DNA of 64,000 nucleotides from Aquabacterium sp. (GTDB taxonomy: Bacteria; Pseudomonadota; Gammaproteobacteria; Burkholderiales; Burkholderiaceae_C), in contig JAURXM010000116.1 of the NCBI GenBank assembly GCA_030654395.1, forward strand, positions 62,001 to 126,000, written 5' to 3'. Made by a program: the position numbers and the translations under genes. The notes under the pieces were generated by a model that made no database searches, had not been told where the DNA came from, and was given only the letters and a program-made list of their open reading frames with translations. Positions 25,765 to 34,956 of the stretch are shown here, piece after piece. Within the stretch, counting starts at the first letter, position 1. Each line of letters starts with the position of its first letter.

Positions 25765-27987
25765 ATGAACCCATCGGTACACCACGCAGGCTTGCGTCGG
25801 TTTTCAAAGACGGTTTTGATCGCTGCCTCATTAGTCAGTGGCGGGGCGGCGCAGGCTGCTGTGGAGGCCAGTGATGTCCATCAGTTTGCCAATGCGTGTT
25901 ACGCGGTCAAGGTGGGGGGGAAGTTCTTGCGCGCAGGGCCTCTCGGGACCGGCTATCTCGCGAACGGCGGCAGCCCCGCGGATGCGATCCCGTTCTACAT
26001 GAAGCCCACGGCACTGGGCTCGTATCTGCTGTACGACAACGGCCAGAAATACCTCAGCGCCACGCTGCTCAATACGCGCAATGCCGCGCTGGATGACAAT
26101 GCAGAGTGGGTATTGACACCCGTGGGCGGTAAGCCAGGTGCATTCAAGTTGTATGCACCATCCACGCGGCAGTGGTTGTATGCGCCCCTCACGAAGGGGT
26201 TGTTTGGGCTCAATTTGTTTGGCCAAGTGGCACCCGTCATAACCAGTTTGTTATCGTCCGAGGTCGAATTTGTGCCGACTCAAGGCTGTGCCACTTACCC
26301 TGAGTTGTCGACGAACGCCGTTGGTACGGTGGCCGCCAAGAGTTGGGATGATGGCAGCGTTTATGGCATGGCCGATTCGCACAACCATCTGTTCTCAAGC
26401 GACATGTTTGGCGGCTCCATCATGCATGGCGACGTCTATCACAAGCTGGGTGTGACCAAAGCCTTGGAGAAGTGCGACAAAGACCACGGCAGCAAGGGTT
26501 GGCACGACGTGATGGCCAGCAGCACCGGTGCAGGTGCGGAGGACATTTTGGGCATCCTGTATCGCAAGCCGCGCCATCAAACCGATGGCTATCCGACCTT
26601 CACTGATTGGCCTAAGCGGGACACCATCACGCACAACGTGACTTACTACAAGTGGATTGAACGCGCCTATCAAGGGGGCTTGCGTTTCATGAACGTCTCA
26701 CTGACCACCAACGACGCGATTTGCAATATCTACAAGGGTTTGGTCGGCACCTTGGACCCAACCTACCAGTCTCAGTCATGCAATGACATGGACAACTTGG
26801 ATCGCGGTATTGAGCGCGTCAAGGGTTTGCAAAACTACGTGGACGCCCAAAGCGGTGGGCCGGGCAAGGGCTGGTTCCGCATTGTCTACACGCCGCAAGA
26901 GGCGCGTGCGGTGATCAAGCAAGGCAAGATGGCCGCCATCATTGGCTTGGAGAACTCCAACTTGTTCAATTGCTCTGAGAACAATGTGTTGTGCACGCCG
27001 TCGTACATCGCCAGCAAGGTCGATGAATACTACAAGAAGGGTGTGCGCACGATGTTCACCATGCACAAGTTTGACAACGCGTTTGGCTCACCCAACGTGG
27101 ATGGCGGCACCTTGATCAACATTGGTAATTTCATTGACAACGGCCGCTTCTTCAATATGGAGACATGCGAGTCACCACTGGTTAATGGCGGCACCTATCA
27201 CGAGGCCAATATCACGGATATCTTGGGTGGCACGCCAGCCGCAGCCAAAGTGGCCATATCGACCACGATCAAAGCAGCTTTCGGTCCGAATAACCCGGTA
27301 ACCAAGGTGCTCGATGGCGCCATCATCTACCCCAATCCCCCTAAAGGCTACTCACATTGCAATGCGGGCAGTTTGACCAGCAAGGGTGCCTTCTTGCAAG
27401 TCGAAATGATGCGCCGCGGCATGATTTTAGAGGCCGACCACATGTCGCCTAAGGCTTACGATATGTTCTTGGGTATTGCCAAGGCCTACCAGTATCCCTT
27501 TGTATTCAGCCATGCGATCACAGGGCAACAAGCACGTGGTTTTGAGGGTTGGAAAGAGCCTTTGGCTTTGGGTGGTGCAGCCTATCCAATGCACCTGCCG
27601 TCAATCGGTTGGGCGGATGAGTACAAACAGCATGCAGCACAGCGGCGTGCAGTGGGCGCCTTTGATTCGGTTGGTTTTGGCTCAGACAACAACGGCATGG
27701 TGGGCCTGCCGGGCTCTTGTACAGCGAACGGCGACAAGTGTGTGCCCGTGCGTTATCCATTCAAGTCATTCGATGGCAGCGTGACCTTCGACAAGATGGT
27801 GATGGGGCAGCGCACCGTGGACTTCAACAAAGAGGGCGCGTCCACCATCGGCCAGTTGCCCGAGTTGATTGAAGAGATGCGCCTCAATGGCATGAGCGAC
27901 GCGGATCTGGCGCCGCTGTTCAGATCAGCTGAAGGCTATATCCGCACTTGGGAGCGCTCGGTTCAGCGCGCAGCGGCTGTGCGCTGA
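25765..27987 (+). CDS. Large secreted M19-like metal-dependent hydrolase with N-terminal beta-rich domain
   Basis: 740 residues from the ATG at 25765 (AAGGA site upstream); a longer frame to 25714 has no support. A signal peptide ends near AAQAAVEA. Residues about 40-180 form a beta-rich domain with repeats like GGKFLRAGP, NGQKYLSATL, TRQWLYAPL, reminiscent of beta-trefoil (fascin-like) modules. The larger domain has a metal-site start MADSHNHLF, then AAIIGLENSNLF, a later RRGMILEADHMS and FVFSHAITG. This order (HxH, Glu, His, His) is that of TIM-barrel amidohydrolases, close to membrane dipeptidases (M19). The substrate is unknown. It is followed by two esterases and a glycosidase, all secreted. 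Confidence 0.75.
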   Translation: MNPSVHHAGLRRFSKTVLIAASLVSGGAAQAAVEASDVHQFANACYAVKVGGKFLRAGPLGTGYLANGGSPADAIPFYMKPTALGSYLLYDNGQKYLSATLLNTRNAALDDNAEWVLTPVGGKPGAFKLYAPSTRQWLYAPLTKGLFGLNLFGQVAPVITSLLSSEVEFVPTQGCATYPELSTNAVGTVAAKSWDDGSVYGMADSHNHLFSSDMFGGSIMHGDVYHKLGVTKALEKCDKDHGSKGWHDVMASSTGAGAEDILGILYRKPRHQTDGYPTFTDWPKRDTITHNVTYYKWIERAYQGGLRFMNVSLTTNDAICNIYKGLVGTLDPTYQSQSCNDMDNLDRGIERVKGLQNYVDAQSGGPGKGWFRIVYTPQEARAVIKQGKMAAIIGLENSNLFNCSENNVLCTPSYIASKVDEYYKKGVRTMFTMHKFDNAFGSPNVDGGTLINIGNFIDNGRFFNMETCESPLVNGGTYHEANITDILGGTPAAAKVAISTTIKAAFGPNNPVTKVLDGAIIYPNPPKGYSHCNAGSLTSKGAFLQVEMMRRGMILEADHMSPKAYDMFLGIAKAYQYPFVFSHAITGQQARGFEGWKEPLALGGAAYPMHLPSIGWADEYKQHAAQRRAVGAFDSVGFGSDNNGMVGLPGSCTANGDKCVPVRYPFKSFDGSVTFDKMVMGQRTVDFNKEGASTIGQLPELIEEMRLNGMSDADLAPLFRSAEGYIRTWERSVQRAAAVR

Positions 27988-28034
27988 GCGCTGGGTGTGC
28001 TCAGGGTGAACCCTTTGATTGGGCGTGGCGAAAC

Positions 28035-28048
28035 GTCAATCGATTGAC
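28035..28048. promoter_or_regulatory. Perfect 14-bp palindrome GTCAATCGATTGAC
   Basis: Every base pairs in GTCAATCGATTGAC. It lies 136 bases before the first esterase start and nine bases before a second palindrome (28058-28073). A dimeric repressor or activator site is the simplest reading; no specific regulator can be named. Confidence 0.5.
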
Positions 28049-28057
28049 ATTATCGCG

Positions 28058-28073
28058 CCCCTTGTTCAAGGGG
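28058..28073. promoter_or_regulatory. Palindrome CCCCTTGTTCAAGGGG
   Basis: The arms CCCCTTG and CAAGGGG are exact complements around two T. It lies between the M19-like gene and the first esterase. It could be a rho-independent-like stem, but no T-run follows. It resembles the hairpins at 25615 and 59512 in having a CCCCT...AGGGG frame. Confidence 0.45.
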
Positions 28074-28170
28074 TCTGAGGCTACTCAGGGGGTAAGCCCA
28101 TGCGGTGAAAAAAACACGGCGTTTCAAACTGATGAACACGGTCCACTTAACGTTACAAGACGGAGTCAGC

Positions 28171-29433
28171 ATGTCACTCAATACCTTGATCAAAGCGGTT
28201 GGCGTCAGCCTGCTGTGCAGTTTGGCGAGCCACGCCGCTTACCTTAAATGGGAGATGGTGGAGTTGCCAGCCTCCAGCGGTGCGTCTTGCGGTAACGGCA
28301 GCCCGTACCGCTTTTTCGTCAACCGCACGCCGTTCACATCCAAGACCGTGGTCATGTATGAGGGCGGCGGCGCGTGCTGGGAAAAGAGCACCTGCGAGAA
28401 CAAGGGCGGCGTGCAACTGGCAGCAGTGAATCCAGATGGCATCCCCACTAACTACATGAGTGACTGGAATCGTCAAGCGCACTTGGGACTGGTGACGCCG
28501 TTCACATCACGCATTGACCCGTTGACGTCGGTGCAAACGCAGAGCTGGAACATCGTCTACCTGACCTACTGCACGGGTGATGTGCACGTGGGCAATAAAG
28601 TGCAGGTCTACACTGATGCAGCAGGCTCTGCAGCGTGGTACCACCGTGGCGCGGTCAATGCCAAGGCTGTGACGGCTTGGATGGCAGCCAATATGCGCAA
28701 GCCCGAGCAATTGTTGTTAACGGGGTTCTCAGCTGGCGGCACAGGCTCGACCGGCAACTACGCCCAGATGCGCAATGGTTTGAGCCCTAAGCGCAGTGCC
28801 TTGCTGGCTGACTCTGGCCCTTTGTTCTGGGCGCCTCGTGGCAGCACGCCTGAGCAGTCCCCGTCATTGCCCTTGCAGAATACGATCCGCGAGGTCTGGG
28901 GCTTGGATGGTCCTGGGGGCATCGTCACTGAATTGATCGGCAAGTATCCTGGCGCAGGCGATGCCAACAATTTAGGCACGCTGACTTATGGGTTGAGCAA
29001 GATATTCCCCAATGACCGCATTGGCTATGGCATGTTCCAAGAGGACGCGACTTACTCGGCCTTCTCTTACGAGAAGTTCTTCCCTGAGATATCCGGTGCG
29101 GCGACACCAGAGGCTCGTTTGGCCGCGCTCAATGTACGCTGGAGGCAAGACATCAACACCATGGTGGCGCGCATGCCTTCAAGCGCGAACTTGGGCTACT
29201 ACTTGCCCAACTACCGCGAGATCAACAAGTCGCATTGCCTGACGATCGTGACCTTTGGCGATACGGGCATCAAGGAGCGCAACTTGGCTGGTGTTGGCAG
29301 TTTTGTTGATAACTTGCTGGACTACTCCGGTAAGCCTGTTATCCGCGCACAAGAGGCCAGCCGTGTGAAGGCGCCAGCGACCAGCTTGACGGACTTGGTT
29401 GCGCAGTTGATTGGCAAGGCTGGTTTGTTCTGA
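28171..29433 (+). CDS. Secreted esterase, pectin acetylesterase family (paralogue 1)
   Basis: 420 residues from the ATG at 28171 (CGGAG site upstream); a longer frame to 28105 is rejected. A signal peptide (MSLNTLIKAVGVSLLCSLASHA) is followed by the family core: VVMYEGGGACWE (oxyanion-side motif), YLTYCTGDVHVGN, and the nucleophile elbow GFSAGGTG with Ser187. The likely catalytic Asp and His are in NDRIGYGMFQED and NKSHCLTIVTFGDTG, as in characterised relatives. The true substrate may be acetylated polysaccharide or another ester. A paralogue of exactly the same length lies at 32309, with only the GH31 gene and a fossil fragment between. About four in five residues are identical by eye. Confidence 0.88.
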   Translation: MSLNTLIKAVGVSLLCSLASHAAYLKWEMVELPASSGASCGNGSPYRFFVNRTPFTSKTVVMYEGGGACWEKSTCENKGGVQLAAVNPDGIPTNYMSDWNRQAHLGLVTPFTSRIDPLTSVQTQSWNIVYLTYCTGDVHVGNKVQVYTDAAGSAAWYHRGAVNAKAVTAWMAANMRKPEQLLLTGFSAGGTGSTGNYAQMRNGLSPKRSALLADSGPLFWAPRGSTPEQSPSLPLQNTIREVWGLDGPGGIVTELIGKYPGAGDANNLGTLTYGLSKIFPNDRIGYGMFQEDATYSAFSYEKFFPEISGAATPEARLAALNVRWRQDINTMVARMPSSANLGYYLPNYREINKSHCLTIVTFGDTGIKERNLAGVGSFVDNLLDYSGKPVIRAQEASRVKAPATSLTDLVAQLIGKAGLF

Positions 29434-29475
29434 GCGCGGTAGTTTTTCTGATGTGTGCTGCAAGCAGAGGTCATC

Positions 29476-32163
29476 ATGGGTATGCTAGATAAGGTGATCA
29501 TGGGGACAGTGAAAACGGCAGGTTATGCATTGACAGGCGCGGCTGTCGTGGGCGTGCTTGTCGTGGGCGGCGTGTCCTCTATCCCCATTGACGAAGCCAG
29601 CAAGGCGATCAAGACGCTGCCGCAAATCCCAGGAAGGATGGCCGAGTTTGCGGGGCTGGGTAACGGCACTGCTGGCACTGTGGGGACAGGAGGGCACACC
29701 GTCGGACAGGCCAGATTTCAGGTGATCACGCCCAGCCTGATTCGCCTAGAGTACGCTGAGGACAACAAGTTCGAAGATCGGCCCACCATGCTGGGCTTCA
29801 ATCGCCATGTCGCCCCACCTGCTTACGCGGTCGACGACGGCGACAAGGTGTTCACCATCAAGACCAGCAAGATGACCTTGGTCTACACCAAAAACTCAGG
29901 GCCATTCAACAATCACAACCTGAAGATCACATTCAACGAAGGGGCGCGAAACATCGCCGCCAGCCCAAATTGGGCATCCGCCCCCTACAAGGCAGACCCG
30001 GCAAACTGGGGCCTGCTGGGCTATCTCAAGAATGTGTCCAGCGACGCACATAACGCGCCGCGGACTACTGGCAACCTAGGCGGCTGGTATCGCTCGCTGG
30101 ACTCTCAGTCAGACGCCGTGCCGCTGCACGATGGCCTGCTCTCCCGAGACGGCTACTACTTCATTGATGACAGCAAAAGTGCCGTGATCACCGGCCCAGA
30201 CACATATGAAAGTCGCCCCTTTCATACAGCCCGATGGCGCCCCGGCTTCTTCATTCAAAAAACACGGGATGCCGCCAACTCAATCATGAGTGGCAAGCCG
30301 CAGGCATCACCGCCCTTAGCTGGTACTTATCAAGACGGCTACTTCTTTGCCTACGGCAAGGACTACAAGACGCCACTGCAGGACTACCGTCTATTGTCTG
30401 GGTCGGTTCCCTTGCTGCCTCGCAAGGCGTTTGGTGTCTGGTTCAGTCGATACGCAGCTTATTCTGATGACGACTTCCGAACGACGCTTTTCCCTGCGTT
30501 TCGCAACGAACATGTGCCTCTGGATGTCCTTGGCATTGACACCGATGCCAAGGCCCCAGTGGCATGGAATGGCTGGCAATGGAATACGGAGCTGTTCCCC
30601 AACCCCAAGGGCACACTGGGGTGGATGCATGAGCAAGGCGTGGATGTCATTTTCAACACACACCCCTCCATTTCAGTCATAGACCCCAAGTTTGCTGCCA
30701 CCTTGAAAACAGCCAGCCCTGGCCTCTTGCGCACAGGAGGCTCCACCTCCTTCTTCCAGTGGGGCACTGGCCTGATGGATGGCAGCAGGCAAAAGCTGAA
30801 CAACATCACGGGCGTCCCCTTTGTTTTTGATTTTCAAAACGCCTCACACATCAAGGCCTACATGGCCTTGCATGAAGGCTTTGAAAAGGATGGCGTGGAT
30901 GGCTTCTGGCTGGACTGGTGTTGTGATGACTCGAGCGTGGGAGGGCAGATCAACAAGGGCGATTTTGCTGGCGACGGATGGATCAACCAGCAATATGCAC
31001 AGCGAAACTTGGCACGAGGCAGCCGCTGGCTACCCTTGGCGCGCAGCGGCGGCAGCTTTCAGGACTGGCATGGGCCTCAGCCAGGCGCGTGGGGAGCCCA
31101 TCGCTCCACCATTCACTTCACTGGCGATACGGTTGCCACCTGGCCCATGTTGAACTTTCAGGCACGCTTTTCGGCGGCACAAGGCGCCGTGGGCATCTCA
31201 TATGTCTCGCACGATGTGGGCGGCTTTCAAACCGGTGTGCTGCTGGATGCCAGTGCAGCCTACGACGAAGAACTGTATGTCCGTTGGGTTCAACTGGCGA
31301 CGTTTCAACCCATCTTGCGTCTGCACTCATCCAGCAAGGCGGGGTCTCAACGCTTGCCCTGGGAGTTCAACGGGCCAACACGTGCAGTCTCTGCTGAGTT
31401 TCTTCGCTTACGTGGCGCATTGATACCTTATCTGTACACCACCGCGCGCGAGGCCCACGACACGGGGCTGCCCATGACGCGCGCCATGTACCTAGACTGG
31501 CCGCAACAGGAGGCGGCCTATCAATATGATCGCCAGTACATGCTGGGCAGTCAGTTGTTGATAGCGCCCATTGGCACACCGGCAGACAAGGCGAGCGGGC
31601 TCGCCAGCAAGAAGGTGTGGTTTCCGCCAGGCCATCAATGGGTCGACATCTTCACCGGCGACATGTATGCGGGCGGCACGGAAGTCACGATCAAGGCGCC
31701 ACTGGAGCGCATGCCTGTTTTTGCCAAAGCAGGTGCCATCCTGCCCTTGGCCCCGTACATGGACTTCAGCGAGCAGAAGCCACTGAGCCAGCTGAAGCTG
31801 ACTGTGTTTGCAGGCCAGGATGGCGAATACAGCCTCTATGAAGACGATGGCGCCGGACAGGGCTATATGCAAAAACAGTTTGCATGGACCCGGTTCAACT
31901 TCTTTAACAGCCAGAACCAGTTGCGCATCGCGGCAGCGGCCGGTCAATTTCAGAAGCAGCTGTTGCAACGCGCGTATCAGTTGAAGGTAATGAAAACGAA
32001 TCAGCCCAGGATGGTGCGTGTATCGGGGCAGACCTTGCCCGAACTGGCCACCACACCTGATGCGGACACCCCTGGCTGGCATTACGAAGCCGCCACACAA
32101 ACCCTGCACATCCAAACCCCCCGATTGAATACACAACAAGCGCAACTGATGGAATTCAAGTAA
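29476..32163 (+). CDS. Glycoside hydrolase family 31 (alpha-glucosidase/alpha-xylosidase type)
   Basis: 895 residues from the ATG at 29476, with an AGAGG site five bases upstream; a GTG 21 bases earlier is in frame. The first 40 residues contain a hydrophobic stretch (TGAAVVGVLVVGGVSSIP) that could be a signal or membrane anchor. The barrel has FGVWFSRYAAYSDDDF, GIDTDAKAPVAWNGWQWNTELFPNPKG, the nucleophile Asp480 in GFWLDWCCDD, and the acid/base Asp551 in HFTGDTVATW, then SHDVGGFQTG. This places it in GH31, which releases alpha-linked glucose or xylose. It stands between the two esterase paralogues in one run, so the cluster may act on a decorated polysaccharide (inference). Confidence 0.88.
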   Translation: MGMLDKVIMGTVKTAGYALTGAAVVGVLVVGGVSSIPIDEASKAIKTLPQIPGRMAEFAGLGNGTAGTVGTGGHTVGQARFQVITPSLIRLEYAEDNKFEDRPTMLGFNRHVAPPAYAVDDGDKVFTIKTSKMTLVYTKNSGPFNNHNLKITFNEGARNIAASPNWASAPYKADPANWGLLGYLKNVSSDAHNAPRTTGNLGGWYRSLDSQSDAVPLHDGLLSRDGYYFIDDSKSAVITGPDTYESRPFHTARWRPGFFIQKTRDAANSIMSGKPQASPPLAGTYQDGYFFAYGKDYKTPLQDYRLLSGSVPLLPRKAFGVWFSRYAAYSDDDFRTTLFPAFRNEHVPLDVLGIDTDAKAPVAWNGWQWNTELFPNPKGTLGWMHEQGVDVIFNTHPSISVIDPKFAATLKTASPGLLRTGGSTSFFQWGTGLMDGSRQKLNNITGVPFVFDFQNASHIKAYMALHEGFEKDGVDGFWLDWCCDDSSVGGQINKGDFAGDGWINQQYAQRNLARGSRWLPLARSGGSFQDWHGPQPGAWGAHRSTIHFTGDTVATWPMLNFQARFSAAQGAVGISYVSHDVGGFQTGVLLDASAAYDEELYVRWVQLATFQPILRLHSSSKAGSQRLPWEFNGPTRAVSAEFLRLRGALIPYLYTTAREAHDTGLPMTRAMYLDWPQQEAAYQYDRQYMLGSQLLIAPIGTPADKASGLASKKVWFPPGHQWVDIFTGDMYAGGTEVTIKAPLERMPVFAKAGAILPLAPYMDFSEQKPLSQLKLTVFAGQDGEYSLYEDDGAGQGYMQKQFAWTRFNFFNSQNQLRIAAAAGQFQKQLLQRAYQLKVMKTNQPRMVRVSGQTLPELATTPDADTPGWHYEAATQTLHIQTPRLNTQQAQLMEFK

Positions 32164-32166
32164 CGC

Positions 32167-32216
32167 GTGATACGGGCATCAAGGCGCGCAACTTAGCTGG
32201 CGTGGGCGGGTTTGTT
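32167..32216 (+). pseudogene. Fossil fragment of the esterase 3' region
   Basis: Five bases after the GH31 stop codon, 32167-32216 reads as DTGIKARNLAGVGGFV, nearly identical to DTGIKERNLAGVGSFV in esterase 1 (bases about 29260-29310). The DNA matches too, for example GATACGGGCATCAAG. It resembles paralogue 1 more than paralogue 2 (which has NLEGVG). There is no start codon and no continuation, so it is a remnant of another esterase copy, or of a copy disrupted when the GH31 gene arrived. Confidence 0.75.
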
Positions 32217-32308
32217 CTGATCCGACTAGGGATAGAACCAATTTAACCGGAAAGTTGTATCTGGCAGACTCCGTGGGGAGGTCATAGTCGCCTCATGATG
32301 GAGTAGAA

Positions 32309-33571
32309 ATGTCATTGCGTACTTTGATCAAAGCCGTTGGCGCCAGCTTGTTGTGTAGCTTGGCTGCCCACGCCGCCTACTTTAAGTGGGAGGCGATTGA
32401 GTTGCCCGCAGCCAGCGGTGCGTCTTGTGGCAATGGCAGCCCCTACCGGTTCTTCGTCAACCGCACGCCGTTCACGTCCAAGACCGTGGTCATGTATGAG
32501 GGCGGTGGTGCGTGCTGGGAGAAGGGTGCTTGCGAGAACAAGGCTGGTGTGCAGTTGGGTGCCGTCAACCCCAATGGCGTGCCCAGCAACTACATGAGCG
32601 ACATCAAGACCCAGGCACACTTGGGCTTGGTGACGCCTTTTACGACGCGCATTAACCCGTTCACGGCCGTGCAAACGCAAAGCTGGAACATCGTCTACAT
32701 GACCTACTGCACGGGCGACGTGCATGTGGGCAATACCGTGCTGGCCTATAGCGACGAGGCTGGTGCGATCGCGTGGTATCACCGCGGGTCAGCCAACGTC
32801 AAAGCCGCTACAGCGTGGATGGCAGCCAACATGCCCAAACCAGCCCACTTGTTGGTGACTGGGTTTTCTGCTGGCGGCACCGGTGCGACGGGCAACTACG
32901 CACAAATGCGCCATGGTTTGAAGCCTGCGAAAAGTGCCTTGTTTGCAGACTCAGGCCCGCTGTTTTGGGCGCCCAGAGGCAGTACCCCAGAGCAATCGCC
33001 TTCATTGCCTTTGCACAACAGGATCCGTGAGGCTTGGGGCTTGGATGGGCCCAAAGGCATCGTCACGGAGTTGTTTGCGCAATACCCAGACGCAGGTGAT
33101 GTGAACAACCTGGGCACGCTCACCAGTGGGCTCAGTAAAATTTTCCCCAACGACCGCATTGGCTACGCCATGTTCCAAGAGGACGGGATTTACTCTGCGT
33201 TTTCATACGAAAAGTTTTTCCCCGAGATCGCCCTCGCAGCAACACCAGCGGCACGTGCTGCTGCACTCAATGAGCGTTGGAGGTTGGACATCAATACGAC
33301 GCTGGCACACATGCCCCTGTCGGGTAACTTGGGTTATTACATGCCCAACTACCGCGCGATCAAAAAATCGCATTGCCTGAGCATCGTGACCTTTGGTGAT
33401 ACGGGTATCAAGGAGCGCAACCTAGAAGGTGTCGGCAGCTTTGTGGACAACTTGCTGGACACATCTGGCGCCTACGTGATCAGGGCGCAAGAGGCTAGTC
33501 ACACGCAGTCGCCACCCAATACACTGATCGACTTCATTGCGCGCTTGATCGGTTTGAGCGGTCTACTTTGA
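32309..33571 (+). CDS. Secreted esterase, pectin acetylesterase family (paralogue 2)
   Basis: 420 residues with a signal peptide (MSLRTLIKAVGASLLCSLAAHA). It aligns without gaps to paralogue 1: Ser187 in GFSAGGTGATGNY, the EGGGACWE motif, TYCTGDVHVGN, and the NDRIGYAMFQED and KKSHCLSIVTFGDTG segments. All catalytic residues are kept, so both copies are probably active; differences cluster in surface stretches such as 60-110 and the C-terminal 30 residues. A GGAG site precedes the ATG. The DNA upstream does not resemble that of paralogue 1, so the two may be regulated differently. It is convergent with the EAL/HDOD gene. Confidence 0.88.
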   Translation: MSLRTLIKAVGASLLCSLAAHAAYFKWEAIELPAASGASCGNGSPYRFFVNRTPFTSKTVVMYEGGGACWEKGACENKAGVQLGAVNPNGVPSNYMSDIKTQAHLGLVTPFTTRINPFTAVQTQSWNIVYMTYCTGDVHVGNTVLAYSDEAGAIAWYHRGSANVKAATAWMAANMPKPAHLLVTGFSAGGTGATGNYAQMRHGLKPAKSALFADSGPLFWAPRGSTPEQSPSLPLHNRIREAWGLDGPKGIVTELFAQYPDAGDVNNLGTLTSGLSKIFPNDRIGYAMFQEDGIYSAFSYEKFFPEIALAATPAARAAALNERWRLDINTTLAHMPLSGNLGYYMPNYRAIKKSHCLSIVTFGDTGIKERNLEGVGSFVDNLLDTSGAYVIRAQEASHTQSPPNTLIDFIARLIGLSGLL

Positions 33572-33588
33572 GCCGCCGCGTGTGATGG

Positions 33589-34944
33589 CTAGGCGTTGGT
33601 GGTGACCTCGGCCCACAGCAGCGCCTCGTCACGGTAGTGGCTCAAAGCGGTTGGGTCGATGCCCAGTTGGCTTGCCAATTGGGATGCTCTGGCCATGTTG
33701 CATTTTTCAACGGACAGGGCCAGCAGCAGGTAGGGCACATAGGGGCCTTGGCTGTGCAGCAGCACATCAAGCACCACAGGAGGCAGGCTGATGGCGGCAA
33801 CGATATCTTGTATCGGCATGCCAAGCAAGGTGTCCACGAAGGACAGCAGGCCCACTAAAAACAACTCGTCGGCTTGTTGCTTGGTGCCGCTGTCCAGTGC
33901 GGCCAACTCTAGGAAGCGGGCCCGTGACAGCGCCACTTCAAGCAGCGCAGCATCCCGTCCGTGATCGTTGCCTGTGCGAAAGATTGACACAGCCAGCCAG
34001 CGGTAGAGCGCTTCACGACCCAGTGCGGTGATGGCCTGGTCCATGGCTGTGACAGGTGTGGTCATGCCCATGGCTGATGCGTTCGCCATGGACAAAATAT
34101 GGACAGCGATACCCGGATCGCGCTTGGCCAAGTCTGCCAGCACCTGTGCATCGGCGTCGTTGCGCACCTGGTTGAGCATGTCCATGAGCACCAAGCGGCT
34201 GTCGGTGAGCTTTTCTTTGTTGTTTTGTTTGTCTACCGTGGCTAAAAAATAGCCCATCGCATACGCGCCGCCCAGCGACATGCACAGTCGTTGCTCGGGC
34301 CACAGTGAAACATTCTCGATGATCAGTGTCAGCGCGGGGCAGTCACGGCGCAGTGTGGTGATTTGCTTTTCGACCTGCTCGACGGTGCCGTCAGTGAAGT
34401 CCACCAAGCCATGCGTGGCGATGGCCATAGCGGGCCGCAACGCGGTCAACCCGCTGGCGCACGACAAGGCCACACCTGCGCCCGAGTCACGGACGACTTG
34501 AAGCCCCGCAAGCCAGTCTGGGTGCAGAGGCTGGTCATTGGGGAGGTTGATTTGAAACACCGTGTGAGTTGCATTGAGCACAGCAAAATCACCCGCCAGC
34601 CAATCGTCTAATGACACCACGATCAGGGCCAAACGCCGCTCAGCGAAGGCTTGCACCCTGGCTGCTCGCAAGGCCTCAAGGTAGGCGTCGGCTGACACAC
34701 GTCGGCCATCATGCGGCACCTTGAAGCTGAAGCGGTAGCCAGCAAGGCGACCGTGCTTGTCAAGGATCTCCTCGCGTAGCAGCATGGCGTCGAGCGATAC
34801 TGATACCGATACCGTGGGCGGGGATGCCGGATTGGCCTCGGGCGCTGGGCGTGTGTTCGGTGTGATTGCCTTGAGCGCAACCATGGGCTGTGCCTCGTCT
34901 TCGACCAGACCCAAGAAACGTTGGATAAAGCTGATGAAGCCCAT
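33589..34944 (-). CDS. EAL-like plus HDOD domain signalling protein
   Basis: 451 residues. Residues about 45-230 resemble a degenerate EAL domain of the YuxH type (LLREEILDKHGRLAGYRF), lacking the catalytic EAL signature and metal residues, so it is unlikely to hydrolyse cyclic di-GMP. Residues about 240-440 form an HDOD domain (LDMLNQVRNDADAQVLADLAKRDPGIAVHILSMANASAMG, then ITALGREALYRWLAVSIF), a protein-interaction module related to HD hydrolases without the metal ligands. Such proteins relay signals, often through cyclic di-GMP networks. It is convergent with the esterase and 12 bases from the DUF3297 gene that may precede it in a transcript. Confidence 0.85.
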   Translation of the reverse strand: MGFISFIQRFLGLVEDEAQPMVALKAITPNTRPAPEANPASPPTVSVSVSLDAMLLREEILDKHGRLAGYRFSFKVPHDGRRVSADAYLEALRAARVQAFAERRLALIVVSLDDWLAGDFAVLNATHTVFQINLPNDQPLHPDWLAGLQVVRDSGAGVALSCASGLTALRPAMAIATHGLVDFTDGTVEQVEKQITTLRRDCPALTLIIENVSLWPEQRLCMSLGGAYAMGYFLATVDKQNNKEKLTDSRLVLMDMLNQVRNDADAQVLADLAKRDPGIAVHILSMANASAMGMTTPVTAMDQAITALGREALYRWLAVSIFRTGNDHGRDAALLEVALSRARFLELAALDSGTKQQADELFLVGLLSFVDTLLGMPIQDIVAAISLPPVVLDVLLHSQGPYVPYLLLALSVEKCNMARASQLASQLGIDPTALSHYRDEALLWAEVTTNA

Positions 34945-34956
34945 GGCTGCCTTGGC

